A stretch of DNA of 64,000 nt from Gonatopus flavifemur (Eukaryota; Arthropoda; Insecta; Hymenoptera; Dryinidae). This document shows, piece after piece, positions 52,101 to 62,000 of the stretch. The stretch covers positions 17,502,001 to 17,566,000 of the forward strand of contig JAFFJZ010000001.1 of NCBI GenBank assembly GCA_018340375.1, in the 5' to 3' direction. The notes below the pieces were generated by a model, which saw only the letters and a list, made by a program, of their open reading frames with translations, searched no databases and was not told the origin of the DNA. Each line of letters opens with the position of its first letter. The first letter of the stretch is position 1. The position numbers were made by a program, and so were the translations under genes.

Positions 52101-54561
52101 CGTTTCTGCAGGGAGAGCTAAGGCCGTTGCAGCACTGAAATCCCATATAGGTATACGGCATAGGAGTAGAAAAAGAATTCTTAAGAATCCATATTGAATT
52201 CAAACGATCCAACCTATGAAGATCACCTAGATTTATTAGAATCCACAAAGAAACCTAAGCTAGACGAAGATGCAATAGGAGTATCAAATCCACGTGTACG
52301 ATTTAAATTTGAATTCAACTCTTCGTTGAACGAAGTAGAAAGATTCAATAGAAAATCAAATATCACTGTCCGAGAGGCTATAAAAAAATATCCACTGATA
52401 GTTCAAGATGCTACCAGAGCTGTTATAGGATTGCCATCTACACAAGTCAGTGTTGAAAGACTGTTTTCTTCTTTAAAAATCATCAAATCAGATTTACGCG
52501 CTTCTCTGAAAAATGATTTGATAGAAGCCATTCTATTCTTGAGAACGAATTCTTAATCGACTATTTTATCATTTAAAATTTTTCATAGATTGTTATTCAT
52601 GTTCCAAATGAATTCCAAATTTCTTATGCAAAATTTTGTTTCGATTAATGTATTCCAGATAGTGTAAACGTTGTATTACGAAAGTATTGCAATGAATACG
52701 AAAGTTTCAAATGAAAGATAAGTCCTTAATTATTACCTAATTATTCAAGAAGCTCCATACTGCTCGTTTCCAACGAATCTTGCTATCACTCCATGCTAAT
52801 TTGCTTAATAGATTTATATTGCACTTCTTCTTATTACCAGAACGGAAATCGTTTTGGAGTGGTTTGAGAATCATTCGCAGAGTGTGTTGATTCACTGATG
52901 TTATCAGAAATGTGACAGATTTACAAACACTAGAGGAAATATGGGGAGTTAATCCTCACTTTAATGGCGGATTCCATCCCCTGGTCGTGGGAGAATCATT
53001 TTTCCATCAAAAAAAGGGGATCTTTCCTCCATTTTGAGGAACTATTCTGTTTTTTTGGGTGTTGAATCCTTCAAAAAGTAAAGGCAAACTCTACCAAATC
53101 AGGATGTCAAGTTCCCTATTCATGATGGAATATTTTTGGTTAAATATCCCACATTTATTTTTTACAGTGAATAATGGAAACATTCAGAAACAAAATATTT
53201 TTCATTTATTGATTCTTGTGTCTATTATGTTTTGAAATAATCAAGAAACGTGCTTTTTCATCCACCCTGTTGGTTCTAATTGTTCAATAAGCTGCTACAT
53301 ATAAAAACATACAAATTTATGTACCGCATCAGATCAACGGTTCATGAATGAAAGTTTTAGAGGAAATTGTTTGTCGAAAGTTGTTGACGAAGTTGTTTCC
53401 TAACATTTGGAATGTTTATATCTGTCGAACAATGTTGATGGGAGAAATAATTCATGCATAAAATTTTGTAATAGAACATTAAAATTAGTTATGACTTGGA
53501 AGTCTGTTCATTGTTTGCATTTTAGCCTCGACATATTTAGCAAATCGAACTTGAATAATATATCAATAAATAAAATATTGAAAGACAGGTCGAAAAACCT
53601 CGATAACGAATAATGTCTATCTTATGTCCAAGTTTGGTTGTTTTGGAATTTTTATTCATGGGAATAAACACTAGAGCCGGAGTCGGAAATTTTAAGTGGT
53701 CCGGAGTCGAAGTCTGCTGTGTGAAAGCTTCGACTCCGCAGCCCTGGTATGAACAACGTACAAAGACAATATCTGTCTTATTTTTTCACTCTTCGCAGGT
53801 TGTTCGAATATTATTCCATATTACCTTTTATTCTCTAAATCTAATAATATGAAAAGTATTCCCGATTTTGAATTGATTTCACGTATCTACGCAATTTGAT
53901 CATGTTTTTCTCCGACACAGAGAAATAAATTTGCAACTTGAAACCTTCTTCGATACTTTTTCTCTTCAAAGTTCGACCCGCTCGGATTTTGATATCAAAT
54001 TGTAATTAAATATTATCTATCGATGAAATTTTTCGATCATTCAAATCATATTTTTCACTTCTGCAATGTCCAACAAAACTAGATCCAAAGTCTTATAATA
54101 TTTCAATCAGATTTTGCCAAGTAATCGTCATATACGTTTTATAAGACATCTATTTCAAAAGGGACGAAATTTTCACTTATTAATTTCCATTTCATCGAGT
54201 AATGGTCGTTGAATAAAATTTAAACTCGAAGAAAATGCTTCTTTCGATGAATATTAGTAACAGGTATGTTTCATTTTACATTTAGACAACATATTCGATC
54301 AAGTTTTAAGCTCTAGGTATTCAATTAAAATGAAAATATTATAGTTTGTGATCAAAAATGCAATTTCAACTTCTCCAGGTTGAAAAAAATGATCCTAGGT
54401 CTTTTCCAAGATTTAAGGAGCGATTCTGGTTTCCCAGGATATTTAAAGAATGGTAGACACCCTGTTTGTATAAACTACTATTCTCAATTACCTCGCTTCT
54501 GTAGAACGTCTAAGACCTCCGATTCTACCGCACTTTTCACATCAGAAAATAATTTCAACAT
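37167..54561 (-). CDS. Ankyrin-repeat and SAM domain protein, ANKS3-like
   Basis: Exons, 5' to 3': 54492-54561, 49486-49722, 49217-49405, 48620-49169, 48248-48542 and 37167-37289. They join in phase to 487 aa. The start MLKLFSDVKSAVESEV is followed by ankyrin repeats (about residues 30-160: NYGENLLHISAANGCLEIA, GWTPLMQAIRNRNTDMV, DDITPLCVAAMRNDKNL). A linker with an acidic run of Asp/Glu follows near residue 361, then a Pro-rich part. A C-terminal SAM domain (about 425-485) contains EQEVDIDLFMTLNDQDLEEIGI in two pieces. This block resembles vertebrate ANKS3 (EEQ-VDL-IFLTLTESDLKEIGI, from memory), a ciliary scaffold that polymerises through SAM. The protein is shorter than vertebrate ANKS3 and lacks the region after SAM. 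Intron 1 is 4.8 kb with a nested hAT element. Intron 5, between the Glu and Val of the SAM domain, is 10,958 bp and full of repeats. Membership of ANKS3 rather than a sister family is likely but not certain. Confidence 0.85.
39193..41610. mobile_element. Possible 2.4-kb TIR element, CAGAGTGGATAGCG ends
   Basis: Left CAGAGTGGATAGCGGTCCTGG and right CGCTATCCACCCTG are inverted copies, both followed inward by repeated CCTGGAATT/TCCTGGAGA words. It contains a MITE (40356-40611) and several GTGGTGATCTGATC-like repeats, including a thrice-repeated block around 39.66, 39.84 and 40.14 kb. No coding content was recognised. It lies in intron 5 of the ANKS3-like gene. Confidence 0.5.
40356..40611. mobile_element. 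Palindromic MITE, CACTGGGAGAAAA ends, TA flanks
   Basis: A diverged relative of the element at 1425-1686: inner words TTGAATAGATCAAGTATCC, TGTTGCGACTATTCAATCAA and GATTGTTCCCGAGAATTTT match it. TA flanks both sides. It is nested in the putative element 39193-41610. Confidence 0.75.
41712..42960. mobile_element. TIR element CAGGGTCCCCC...GGGGGACCCTG, sister of 14960-17755
   Basis: Complete 1.25-kb copy with clean ends, in inverted orientation relative to the copy between lipase-like genes B and C. It serves as the empty-site reference that reveals the insertion at about 15985-17112. A small palindrome with CCTGGTGGAAAAATTCGGAA is nested at about 42778-42894. No transposase is visible. Confidence 0.8.
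43357..43441. repeat. Short palindrome TTACCCAG...CTGGGTAA
   Basis: An 85-bp inverted repeat with arms TTACCCAGAAAGAGTTCTGA and AACTCTTTCAGAACTC plus CTGGGTAA. It is related in wording to the palindrome nested at 42778-42894 (AAAGAACTCTTT). Confidence 0.55.
43640..43835 (-). repeat. Exon-like inverted-repeat arm 1 (minus reading)
   Basis: On the minus strand one frame reads MDPYSSLSTHLNNSNSTF, then a Ser-rich stretch, then AVRSQPSMDGSG, followed at once by a GT. It is about 85% identical by eye to the plus-strand arm 44461-44655. It cannot be a constitutive exon of the surrounding ANKS3-like gene, because the flanking exons already join perfectly inside the SAM domain. It could be a captured exon fragment carried by a repeat; its source is unknown. 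Confidence 0.45.
43938..44132 (+). pseudogene. Possible remnant of an LTR-retrotransposon pol gene
   Basis: The frame contains CSGYVKKYRFKISMSNQPPF, then RAYPHSSQLRPYE. This pattern (PGC.K.Y...I.....PF...YP) resembles the segment just before the reverse transcriptase in gypsy-type polyproteins. It then decays. The resemblance is short and could be chance. Confidence 0.3.
44140..44374. mobile_element. Palindromic MITE, CACTGAGAGAATTTTC ends
   Basis: Left CACTGAGAGAATTTTCTTTC is mirrored by AAAATTCTTTCAGTG. Arms pair along AAATTTCAGTAACTCAAGGG and CCCTTGGGTACTGGAATTT. It belongs to the group with CACTGAGA ends. Confidence 0.75.
44461..44655 (+). repeat. Exon-like inverted-repeat arm 2 (plus reading)
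   Basis: An inverted copy of 43640-43835. The plus-strand frame reads EIDPYSTLRTYLNNLNSTP, then KEAVRNHLSMDGSDIIFY and stop. Both arms remain open in the same frame despite about 15% divergence. A TTCCTTCCAG acceptor-like sequence precedes it. Confidence 0.45.
44872..45133. mobile_element. Palindromic MITE, CACGGAGAAAAA ends, TA flanks
   Basis: Left CACGGAGAAAAAGAAATTTT and right ATTTTTCTCCGTG are flanked by TA on both sides. Arms pair through ACTACATTCCTACC and GGCAGGATATAAG with their inverses near 45.08-45.10 kb. Confidence 0.85.
45801..46290. mobile_element. 490-bp near-perfect palindrome (two nested foldback parts)
   Basis: Arms 45801-46038 and 46053-46290 (238 bp each) are reverse complements with only a few mismatches by eye, around a 14-bp loop; both boundaries give the same centre, 46045.5. 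The inner part (45839-46252) has CACTGAGAG...CTCTCAGTG ends. The outer part, including TTCGAATATTCGAA, is itself symmetric. No coding content. It lies in intron 5 of the ANKS3-like gene. Confidence 0.9.
46370..47030. repeat. Region of repeated GGTACCGG/CAGTACTGG words
   Basis: Words such as CAGTACCGG, CCGGTACTGG, TCCGGTACCAG and AACCGTTGG recur in both orientations. The two ends (TCCAGTACCGGTTCGATGCG near 46381 and CATCGGCTCAGTACCGGA near 47002) look like diverged inverted copies. A related cluster (CCAGTACTGCTGCAGTAC) is at 47.74-47.90 kb. Possibly another foldback family; boundaries unclear. Confidence 0.45.
47031..47278. mobile_element. MITE with CACTGTAAAAAA ends
   Basis: CACTGTAAAAAAAATTTG at the left mirrors ATATTTTTTACAGTG at the right. 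The interior repeats the words CAAACAAAA, AATTTACAAACTT and TTTGCCAAAC in both orientations. Confidence 0.75.
47328..47562. mobile_element. MITE with CACTGAGAGAAGTG ends
   Basis: Left CACTGAGAGAAGTGGAATGT and right GTTCACTTTTCTCGGTG are inverted copies. Inner GATTACCATGTAC and CGCATGGTAATGG pair as well. Confidence 0.7.
47602..47636 (+). repeat. (CA)n microsatellite
   Basis: About seventeen CA units with two interruptions, in intron 5 of the ANKS3-like gene. Confidence 0.9.
48076..48189. mobile_element. Short MITE, CTGGTTGAAAAAAAACC ends
   Basis: CTGGTTGAAAAAAAACCATT mirrors ATGGATTTTTTTAACCAGGG. It is a smaller sibling of 19714-19910. It lies about 60 bp from the donor of ANKS3-like exon 5. 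Confidence 0.7.
50895..51133. mobile_element. Palindromic MITE, CATTGAGAGAAAA ends, TA flanks
   Basis: Left CATTGAGAGAAAAAAAATCT and right ATTTTTTTCTCAGTG are flanked by TA on both sides. AAGAAAATATTGG pairs with CCGATATTTTCTT. Inserted in the hAT element. Confidence 0.8.
51537..51954. mobile_element. MITE with CCCAGCAAAAAATCT ends
   Basis: CCCAGCAAAAAATCTTGAAT mirrors ATTCCAGATTTTTTGCTGGG. Inside are repeated AAAAGAATTGAA words in both orientations. Inserted in the hAT element. Confidence 0.8.
52194..52556 (+). pseudogene. hAT transposase C-terminal dimerisation fragment
   Basis: The open frame ends with the hAT dimerisation region: YPLIVQDATRAVIGLPSTQ, then VSVERLFSSLKIIKSDLRA, then a helix ending ILFLRTNS. 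The S-x-ERxFS and LRxSL hallmarks are clear. The preceding 60 residues are charged linker. No catalytic Asp/Glu domain or BED finger is present upstream, and only short open stretches remain near 52.1 kb, so this is a truncated transposase and the element cannot move itself. Confidence 0.85.
52921..53170. repeat. Repeat related to sequences at 1-73 and 2.5-2.64 kb
   Basis: GATTCCATCCCCTGGTCGTG is the inverse of the CAGGGAATGGAATC-type word at 2.58 kb and at the window start, and the segment closes with TTTTTTACAGTG. It is inserted in the right part of the hAT element. Confidence 0.5.
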
Positions 54562-55492
54562 TTTGAATTTTCAATTCGTACCACACAACATGAAATACAG
54601 ATACATTCCCGTCTTCTCCTTCTTCCAAATTTCAGACACTGATATTGAGGATTTGATTCCAAGCATGCGTAAAATTACGTGTTATGAATCAAAAAAAATG
54701 TAAACATCAAAATTCCTCGCATTCGATTTGATTAAACTCGTGAGGCATTGAAACTTATCAAAATTTCAGTGATGTTGTTCTTCTATGTTTCGTTTTTCAT
54801 TTTGCGTACACGGCTCGGTAATGTGAATTGATTGATCAATCGGATAAAATGATGTAAAAAGAAATATCGGAGCTTGAAATTTTTACAGATCGTTGTCCTT
54901 ATCGTGATCTGTTTGCACCGCTGTCCTTTCAAGTAAGTAAAAAAAAAATCGTCTGTCCACCTACGAATACATTTGCCCCAAGGTGCACGCATGGATTAAG
55001 TATCCCTTTGTAGAATGCATGATGCACCGGTAACAACGGGACAATGATCTAAGGGTGGGAGTGAACGAAAAAGCGATGAGGGAGTACAAGGGTGGGGATC
55101 GCAACACTCCACGATAAACTTGGCGGGCAAGGGACCACTTGTTTCTTCTGTCTTGTCATTCGACAGCGCGTTGCCATTCAGGCAACATCGGGGTTTTACA
55201 TGTTTTTCATCCCTACTTCTTCGACAATCACCCGATGAAGAAGCGCGCTAAAATTTCAGAAGTAATCTGCAGATTCTTGTGATTTGTTCGATTGGTGTGA
55301 AAAAATTATCAGGAAGAAAGTTCAAGTGCATTTTCAAGTTATTTTTTTGTTGTTGTTTTTTCATATGAACCGAGTGAACTAAGTGTGATTTTTGTTGCGT
55401 TGAAATAATGCGATAAATTGGTATTGTTAGTTTTGAATTAACACAAATTTGTATCATTTATCCGAAGATCGACGAATAATAATATAATCAAG
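54562..55492. promoter_or_regulatory. Region between ANKS3-like start and bib start
   Basis: The two genes diverge from here (start codons 54561 minus, 55493 plus). The part from about 54.96 to 55.25 kb is markedly less AT-rich than its surroundings and may be the bib promoter; the following 240 bp would be 5' UTR. No specific site was recognised. Confidence 0.45.
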
Positions 55493-58400
55493 ATGACAAC
55501 CGAAACGTTACCACGGGAAGTGGACGCTCACATCGTTACATTATTGACAAGGATATCAGCTTTGAGGGAAAACAATGCGGATTTAGTGGTGGATAGAAGA
55601 TCATCCATGTCCACCGAAGCTAGAAGTCTTGAACTTTGGAAGGCTGTAGCCGTCGAATGTTTGGCAACATTTTTCTTTGCTTTAGTGGTTTCGGGGGCTG
55701 CGGCTGCTTCTGCAGTTTCCGGGAGTGGATTGTCCGTTTTGGCAACTGCTATTGCCTCCGGATTTGCCATAGCTGCGATTTCTCTGATCTTTGGTCACGT
55801 GAGCGGTAAGTGATCCTAATATTTTGAAAATTGTAGACAAATTTCCTGTGCGATACAATCAAAACAAATTAAGAACCTTTCTTCTCAATATATATTAAGA
55901 TGCGATATAGAAGTCCTTGTACTGTAGATGTCCCGAAGAGAAAGAAATTTTTAAAAATCTCACGATCTTTGGTATTCAATCAAGCACCAACTCTTTAGAA
56001 TATTGGAACAAGAAAATTAAAAAATTGTTGCCGTTATAATTGAACCCGTATACATGTGAAACATGTTGTGAGTCTCCAAAGAATGCAAATACTATATAGA
56101 GAGATTCTAAAAATGTCGCACGAATCATCTTTTGAGTATTTATTGACTCCCTTTTAGACGGTGTTGCCTGAAGCGGAGAACGAAACTCGGAGGAACTACC
56201 TACTTTCTTTGAGGTTTCTTACCTCTACACACAATAAAATCAGAATTCATTGTGTGTGTATCTTGAAGAAAGATGGAGAAAAAGTTTCGTAGAGATGGTA
56301 GATTCTTGGGTTTACATTCTCCGCTTCTGACAACACTGTAGTTCTCAATAACGCCCTAAAGAATATTCAATTCATACTTGAAGGATGTGGAATGTAGATT
56401 TTCTACCTAATTTTCAGTTACCAAGTATATCAGAAAATAAATTATAAAATTCAAAGAAAACGAATATTGAATGCTGGAAGAATTTTGAATCTTACATGTT
56501 TGAAGCTTGATTCGAGAATGAATTCACTTTTTTAAATGATTCAAACATACATTTTTCAAGCAGCCTTCGATGTTGAATATCTCCTTGGAAATGGTGATAC
56601 ACGTTATCTCACGATATCGTTATTTTATATAAAATTTGTATATAATTTTTATCGATATTGTATAAAATTCAATATAAACTCGACAAAGTTTCTATAAAAA
56701 ATATCGATATCGTGAAATAACGTGCATAGCTTCTTGGAAAGAGGTGAAAAATGCTAAAAATTGTAATCTGCACTCAATGTTTGATCATTGAATCAAGTTA
56801 GAATAATCTGTTGCTAATTAATATTATTGTGATATTTTTTAGACAGGGTTTAAATGTTTTGCACAAAACTTTTAGATGAGTCGTAGACCAATTTTTATGG
56901 TCTACTTTCGGTTATTTTTTGGTTCGGTAAAAATTTGATCAGAAAATGGTTATCCAGATGGTTTTTACCATATACCGACCTATTTGTGACCGGAAACTAA
57001 TGGTAACCAAAAAATTTGGTTCATTTTTTGAAACTACTTTGGTATAAAACCCAGAAAATTACCACGAGATAACCAGAAAATCACCAAAATTGAGATTGGT
57101 TGGATTGTGGTAAATTTTTGTTGAAAAAAATGTCCCAAACGACCAACAAGTTACCAAAACCAAGATTTTTCACCAAAATGTAACCGCAGTTTTTGGTTGC
57201 TCGTCGGTTCACCCAGATCCGCTAGGGCAAGCCATTTTTCAGATGCAAGACATGTTATTTTCTAGACGAGTTTTTTATAAGAATTGGTTTAAAACTTATC
57301 TAAAAGTGTTATCCTAAAGCACAAAATGTCTACTGTTCCAAGAATTATTGAAACAAACTAATAATTGAACTAACATTCCTCAGTTCTTTGAATAACATGT
57401 TTCATCTGAACACATCAACCTCGCGACAACAATGTTCATGAAACTTGATCAAAGTTCATGAAACGAACTTCAAAAATATGCAGATGGGAGATATACTAGG
57501 AATATTATAAATTTATTCGCATCAATATAATTGTATCTTTCAATGGAACTCAAACGATGCTATTATTTGATCATTATTCTGCATGAAAAAAAAATGTGAT
57601 CTACACTGAGACCCCAATTTCTTAGATCAAAAGAAATGTTTCCTTTGCCCTCATTCTAACAAATCTTTTTTCCAATGGAAAAAAATTCAGTTAAATAGAA
57701 AAAGTTTTCATCAGATTGAACCGAAAAATTCTCAAATTGAAACAGAAATATAATCCTTCTTGAAATGAATTGTAGAAGAAAACCAAATGCTGACAGAAAG
57801 TTTTCTAATGCGTCAATTTCAGAAATCTTTTCGATGGTCTGGAAGTTATCGGAAGGTTGACTTGGATCACATTCCGATAACTTCCAGACCTCATGAAAGA
57901 GGCATCAAAAAGATTTCCGAAATCGACGCGTTAGAGAACTTTCTGTTAGCATTTAGAGAACATAACGAATGTTTACTGGGAATGAAAATATTCTAAAAAG
58001 AAAAGTAACAACAAATTTATCAACTTTGATGAAGTTGGAAAATATTTCTGATATTCTTTCATCTCGAAAGAAATGAAATATAATACAGAAATTAGTTTTG
58101 TATTAAGAATCTTGGGCGTTCTTCGTTCTTAACCATTGTGGTCTTCCAAGCCCTCATGGTTTCTCTCGATTAGCTCGTTAACTGATTATGGTCGGTGAGA
58201 TGTATAGATACGACCAACACATAGCGCTACTGTTATGTGGATACATTAAGTTCGGTTCACGCGGTCACCATATACATTCATTTGACTTACTCTTAAATAC
58301 ATATGTGCAGTCATCGAATAAAAGAAACTTGATCGTGTTTATCTTTCTTGGTTGAAACATTTCAAGAGAAATAAGTACGGTATAAATGAATGTAACACGT

Positions 58401-59099
58401 TCTTTTAACTTTCTTGCACTCTTACTTTACATAATGGGCTTTTCTTGGAATAATTCGAACATTAATATGTATAGATGTAGGGATATACTGACCTCCCTAT
58501 ACAGTTTAACGTCTCATAGATAACCTCCTGCGAGGAATGTATTCGTGAAAGAGATTGTGCTTGAATTTTTATATTTTAATATGTAAAGAGATTCCAAAGG
58601 TAGATTGTATAGATTTCCTTACGACTCGTGAAGTCTCATATAAAATCTTCTCGAATATATGCAGTTATCTAAGTGGAAGTTGAATGAGAAATATAGGTAG
58701 TTTGTCTCTATTTTTACCATCATCCTTTATTTTATGAATGATATTTATCTTTATCGGGATCCTTTGTTTCGACTTTTAACAGGAGGATTCATATTTCCCA
58801 TGAACGAATGATTTATGGAGTTTATATACAACTTTTTACAAAATTGTTTTTTTATACAGAATATTCACATTTAGAAAAAAAATTGAGGAATCATAACATA
58901 GATTTTTAATTATTTTGAAAAAGATTCCGATTGTTTTTATTCTTATGTAATGGAGTGTTATGTATTACACAGGGGGACATGTGAATCCTGCAGTGTCGGT
59001 GTCTTTCACCTTGTGCAGGAGAATCTCCCCTCTTCGAGCTATACTTTACATAGCAGCACAATGTGGGGGAAGTATAGCAGGCGCAGCAATGTTGTACGG
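55493..59099 (+). CDS. bib: Big brain (aquaporin family), first two coding exons
   Basis: Big brain is an MIP-family membrane protein that promotes Notch signalling during insect neurogenesis. Exon 1 is 55493-55805 and exon 2 58973-59099; they join in phase (SG|G) and end at a donor, so the gene continues beyond 64000. The N-terminus HIVTLLTRISALRE corresponds to Drosophila HIVTLFERLEAMRK. The first two membrane helices lie at about residues 48-70 and 78-100 (ECLATFFFALVVSGAAAA; ATAIASGFAIAAISLIFGHV). Exon 2 gives GGHVNPAVSVSF with the first NPA box, then RRISPLRAILYIAAQCGGSI and AGAAMLYG, very close to bib. Intron 1 is 3.2 kb and intron 2 at least 4.9 kb. The long C-terminal tail expected for bib is not in the window. 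Confidence 0.93.
56159..56340. mobile_element. Palindromic MITE, GTGTTGCCTGAAGCGGAGAA ends
   Basis: ACGGTGTTGCCTGAAGCGGAG mirrors CTCCGCTTCTGACAACACTGT, with a symmetric interior (CTACCTACTTTCTTTGAGG against its inverse). It lies in intron 1 of bib. Confidence 0.75.
56880..57215. repeat. Repeated TTTGGTTACC-type words in bib intron 1
   Basis: Words such as TTTTTGGTT, GGTAACCAAAAAATTTGGTT, ACCAAAAT and AACCAGAAAA recur in both orientations, suggesting a decayed foldback element. No clear ends. Confidence 0.4.
57785..57954. mobile_element. 170-bp palindrome in bib intron 1
   Basis: AAATGCTGACAGAAAGTTTTC mirrors GAGAACTTTCTGTTAGCATTT, and the centre is formed by GGTCTGGAAGTTATCGGAA and TTCCGATAACTTCCAGACC. 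The open frame running through it is a consequence of the symmetry, not a gene. Confidence 0.8.
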
Positions 59100-62000
59100 G
59101 TGAGTCATTGTATTTGATTCTTAATTATTTTTATATATTCCACCTTTAATCTCCACAATTAAAATAACGATCGTGATGATGTCGAGATTTTAATAATTTA
59201 TTCTCGTTGCGTGAATGTTAATTTTCAAACTCGAAAATTGGGTTTATCGATCCTCGATATGATCTCGAAAGATGAATGAAACACTGTTTCGAAAAAAACA
59301 GCTGTCAGATAGGAAATTCGAGAACCAACAAAGCATGTGTTGGAGCACCTAAAACCTCCTCTTGCCTTTTCTTCGAACTGGCTAAAACACGGCAAAAGCT
59401 TTGTATACTGTTAGAGCAGGTTTCGAGTGAATGGAAGATCACATTTGCGTACTTAATTCGATAACTTGTTGCTTGAGTTAGTTCAATTTACCTTTCTATC
59501 TGCTACAAGAATGATTTTATAAACATCACAAATCATGTTATTGTTCATTTTTGGATTTGGAACAAAACATTTCTCAACAAATACCAAACATATCGATGTT
59601 TTTTTTTAAAGAATGTATGTTATACCTTTCGCCGTGATTTAATTTCAACACACTTTTTCCATCACGAATTCATCTGATCGTCAACCGGTGAAAGGTCAGG
59701 AGAGTGGAAACGAGACGGTTTCACACTTCAGTCCTTCACAATTCGTTTTGTAAAGTATGATCCATTTATCAATCGATGAAATTACAATTCTTTCTACAAT
59801 GTAAAAAATATTGGTTGATTTATTAAGAAGAAATCGTTTGGCGAAAAACTCGCGAACTCTTCTGGAAGGTATTTTATACAATGTATATTTCAACCGTACA
59901 CTTTGTATCAGCAAAATTAGTAAATTTACCATTTTCTTCTGCATTCTTAAAGATGAAATCTGTATTACGCGAAGAATGTGTTTGTAATAAGATAAAAAGA
60001 CGTACAAAAACATCTCATTATTGTTCCCTCCGAATAATTTGGCTTGAGGCAAGCAAACCTCGATATTTCCCGAAAGAATTTCAAGCCGCTCTTTTATTTT
60101 CCACATGCAATTCACTTTTTTTCTTTATTCTAATTATCAGTCTGAATGCAATCATAATTTTACACGGCTACAAGAAGGTATATTCCCGAAAGGTTCTCGA
60201 CGAATACACGCGTATCGGTGCACGTGCCTTGGTTCGCCCGTGGCCAGAAAAAATAATGAAGTTAACGACACGGAGCCGAAAAAGAACGAGGGGCTTCCAA
60301 GGTGATCAAACGACCTTATCGTGGCTCATCTCTATACCGGCGCGCCCCATCGCCGAAGGAACATGGACAATAGTGTTCTCTCGTTCTTTCGTTTGCTTTC
60401 TTTTCATCCTTTTTTTCTTCCAAACAAGTACATATATTTGCTGCTCTGTCTGCTCTATTAGTATACACATATTACGTAATACATCCCATTCGAGAGGCAA
60501 ATTTCAACAAAAGGAAACTAAACATGAAAAAATATTGTCCAATAATCGAATTGATTTGATTTCGAGATCCAGCGGAAGTGTGTAAAAACTGGCAACAGAG
60601 GAGATGTTTGATCGAATCATAAAAATAAAAATCTTTTCTGGATTCATGTATTTCTTGTTTGTTTTGCCACAGTGGAGGATGTATTGTACGCGAAACGTGA
60701 GAGTGATGAACTTACACCATCTGCTATAAGCAGGATATATTCCGGATGTATGTTCGAAAGAACCGATCCTCTCTACACTCCCAAAACGATCTTGTATCGT
60801 GAAACTTGTCCCATCTCGCGTGTATGTACACGTATTCATTATCCTCTTCGAGCAAGTATTCGATCTCTTTTTCCCTTTTTCGATCCACGCGAGATGTTTT
60901 TTCTTTTTGGTCCATGAAACATCTGCGGCAGCTGCGAGGCGGCGTCGGCGGCGTCGTGTCGATGTCGACCACCACCGCCTCAGGGTCTTGGACACGAGAG
61001 GCAGGTGCTCACCACTTTGAAGGCTCTTTCTCCCTATATATACGCCCTGCCTGGCAATTAAGTGTGCCTCTTTCTGCCTCTCTCCTTTCTTTACCACATC
61101 CTTTTGTTTTTTTCTTTTTTCGCTTTCTTCGATATTTTTTGTTTTTTATTTCGCTAAGTTCGTCCTCTTCTTTTCGAATTTCTTTTACATCCCTTCACAG
61201 GTTTGCTAGCTGCCAAGTTCCTTCTTCTCTTCCTCTTCTTCTTGTTCTTTCTCCAATTTTATTGCTCTTTTATTTCATTCCTCGATTCTCGGCATTCATT
61301 TATCTGGCCTTGTTATTTTACGGTTGCATTTTTATTCCAATTTCCGTAAATTTATTGGTTCAACTAAAAAATTTATTGCATTCCTCAATGTTTTAATATC
61401 AGATTCCTGATATCTCAATAATAACTCATTTATTATTCAAATTGATCACATTTTCATCAGTATTCGTTTGCTAACACGATTGTAGAAATAGAACTCTTTG
61501 TCAATCATAGTCAATCGCTAGACGAATTCAGCCTTTATATTGATTTCAAGATTTTGGCACGCTCCATGAATTCTAAAGCAGTACCAATCATATAAAGCGA
61601 TAAATCGTCTTCTTAGTGTTCAAGGAGGACAATGAACATATATTATATCTTTATATGCCTACACATCGTGATTGGGTATACAGCAGATGTCTGAAGATCA
61701 TTGTCCGCATTGTCGATTTCTGTTTCTTTTCTTCTCCGTTAGACCTTTAGACATTCCTCTTGGGTTATGTGAAGATAGATAGAGTTATAGATAGTTGAAT
61801 AGTGGTATGCAAAGAGCAACATCTGTAGAATATTCAATTCTTTTGAGATTTTACACCAAAAAGAATCTCATATAACAGTAATTCGTATTGCAACCATACC
61901 CAGGTATGGTTTGACGCAAGTGTCGTGCTTGATGCCAAGCTTGAGTCAATGCTAATCAACACCGGGCCTAGCTTGGCTGCTAACATTGGCAACAAACTAA

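Larger units (their letters stand above)
50484..53746 (+). mobile_element. hAT-family element with CAGGGCTGTGGAGTCGGAG ends
   Basis: The left end CAGGGCTGTGGAGTCGGAG and right end TTCGACTCCGCAGCCCTG are inverted copies. Subterminal GGAGTCGGAGTC repeats run to about 50610, and from 53680. An 8-bp duplication flanks it: GTGTAAAC (50476-50483) and GTATGAAC (53747-53754), 6 of 8 matching, as expected for hAT. It carries a transposase C-terminal fragment (52194-52556) and is interrupted by MITEs at 50895-51133 and 51537-51954. Confidence 0.85.
49982..54464. mobile_element. Outer TIR element, CAGGGTGTCTAC ends, holding a nested hAT
   Basis: CAAGGTGTCTACTG at the left mirrors GTAGACACCCTG at the right. 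Both are followed inward by TTCCAGGA/TCCTAGG words (e.g. GACTTTTCCAGGAG and GTCTTTTCCAAGA). The adjacent 8-mers ACTTTATA and TTTGTATA agree at 5 of 8 positions, a weak target-site duplication. It fills nearly all of intron 1 of the ANKS3-like gene; its right end is 28 bp from exon 1. Most of its length is the inserted element 50484-53746. Confidence 0.55.

Noticed and set aside
59881..61396. Overlapping open frames on both strands (up to 234 aa) in bib intron 2
   Set aside because: They overlap each other on both strands, follow pyrimidine-rich or GC-rich composition, and show no domain or splice support.
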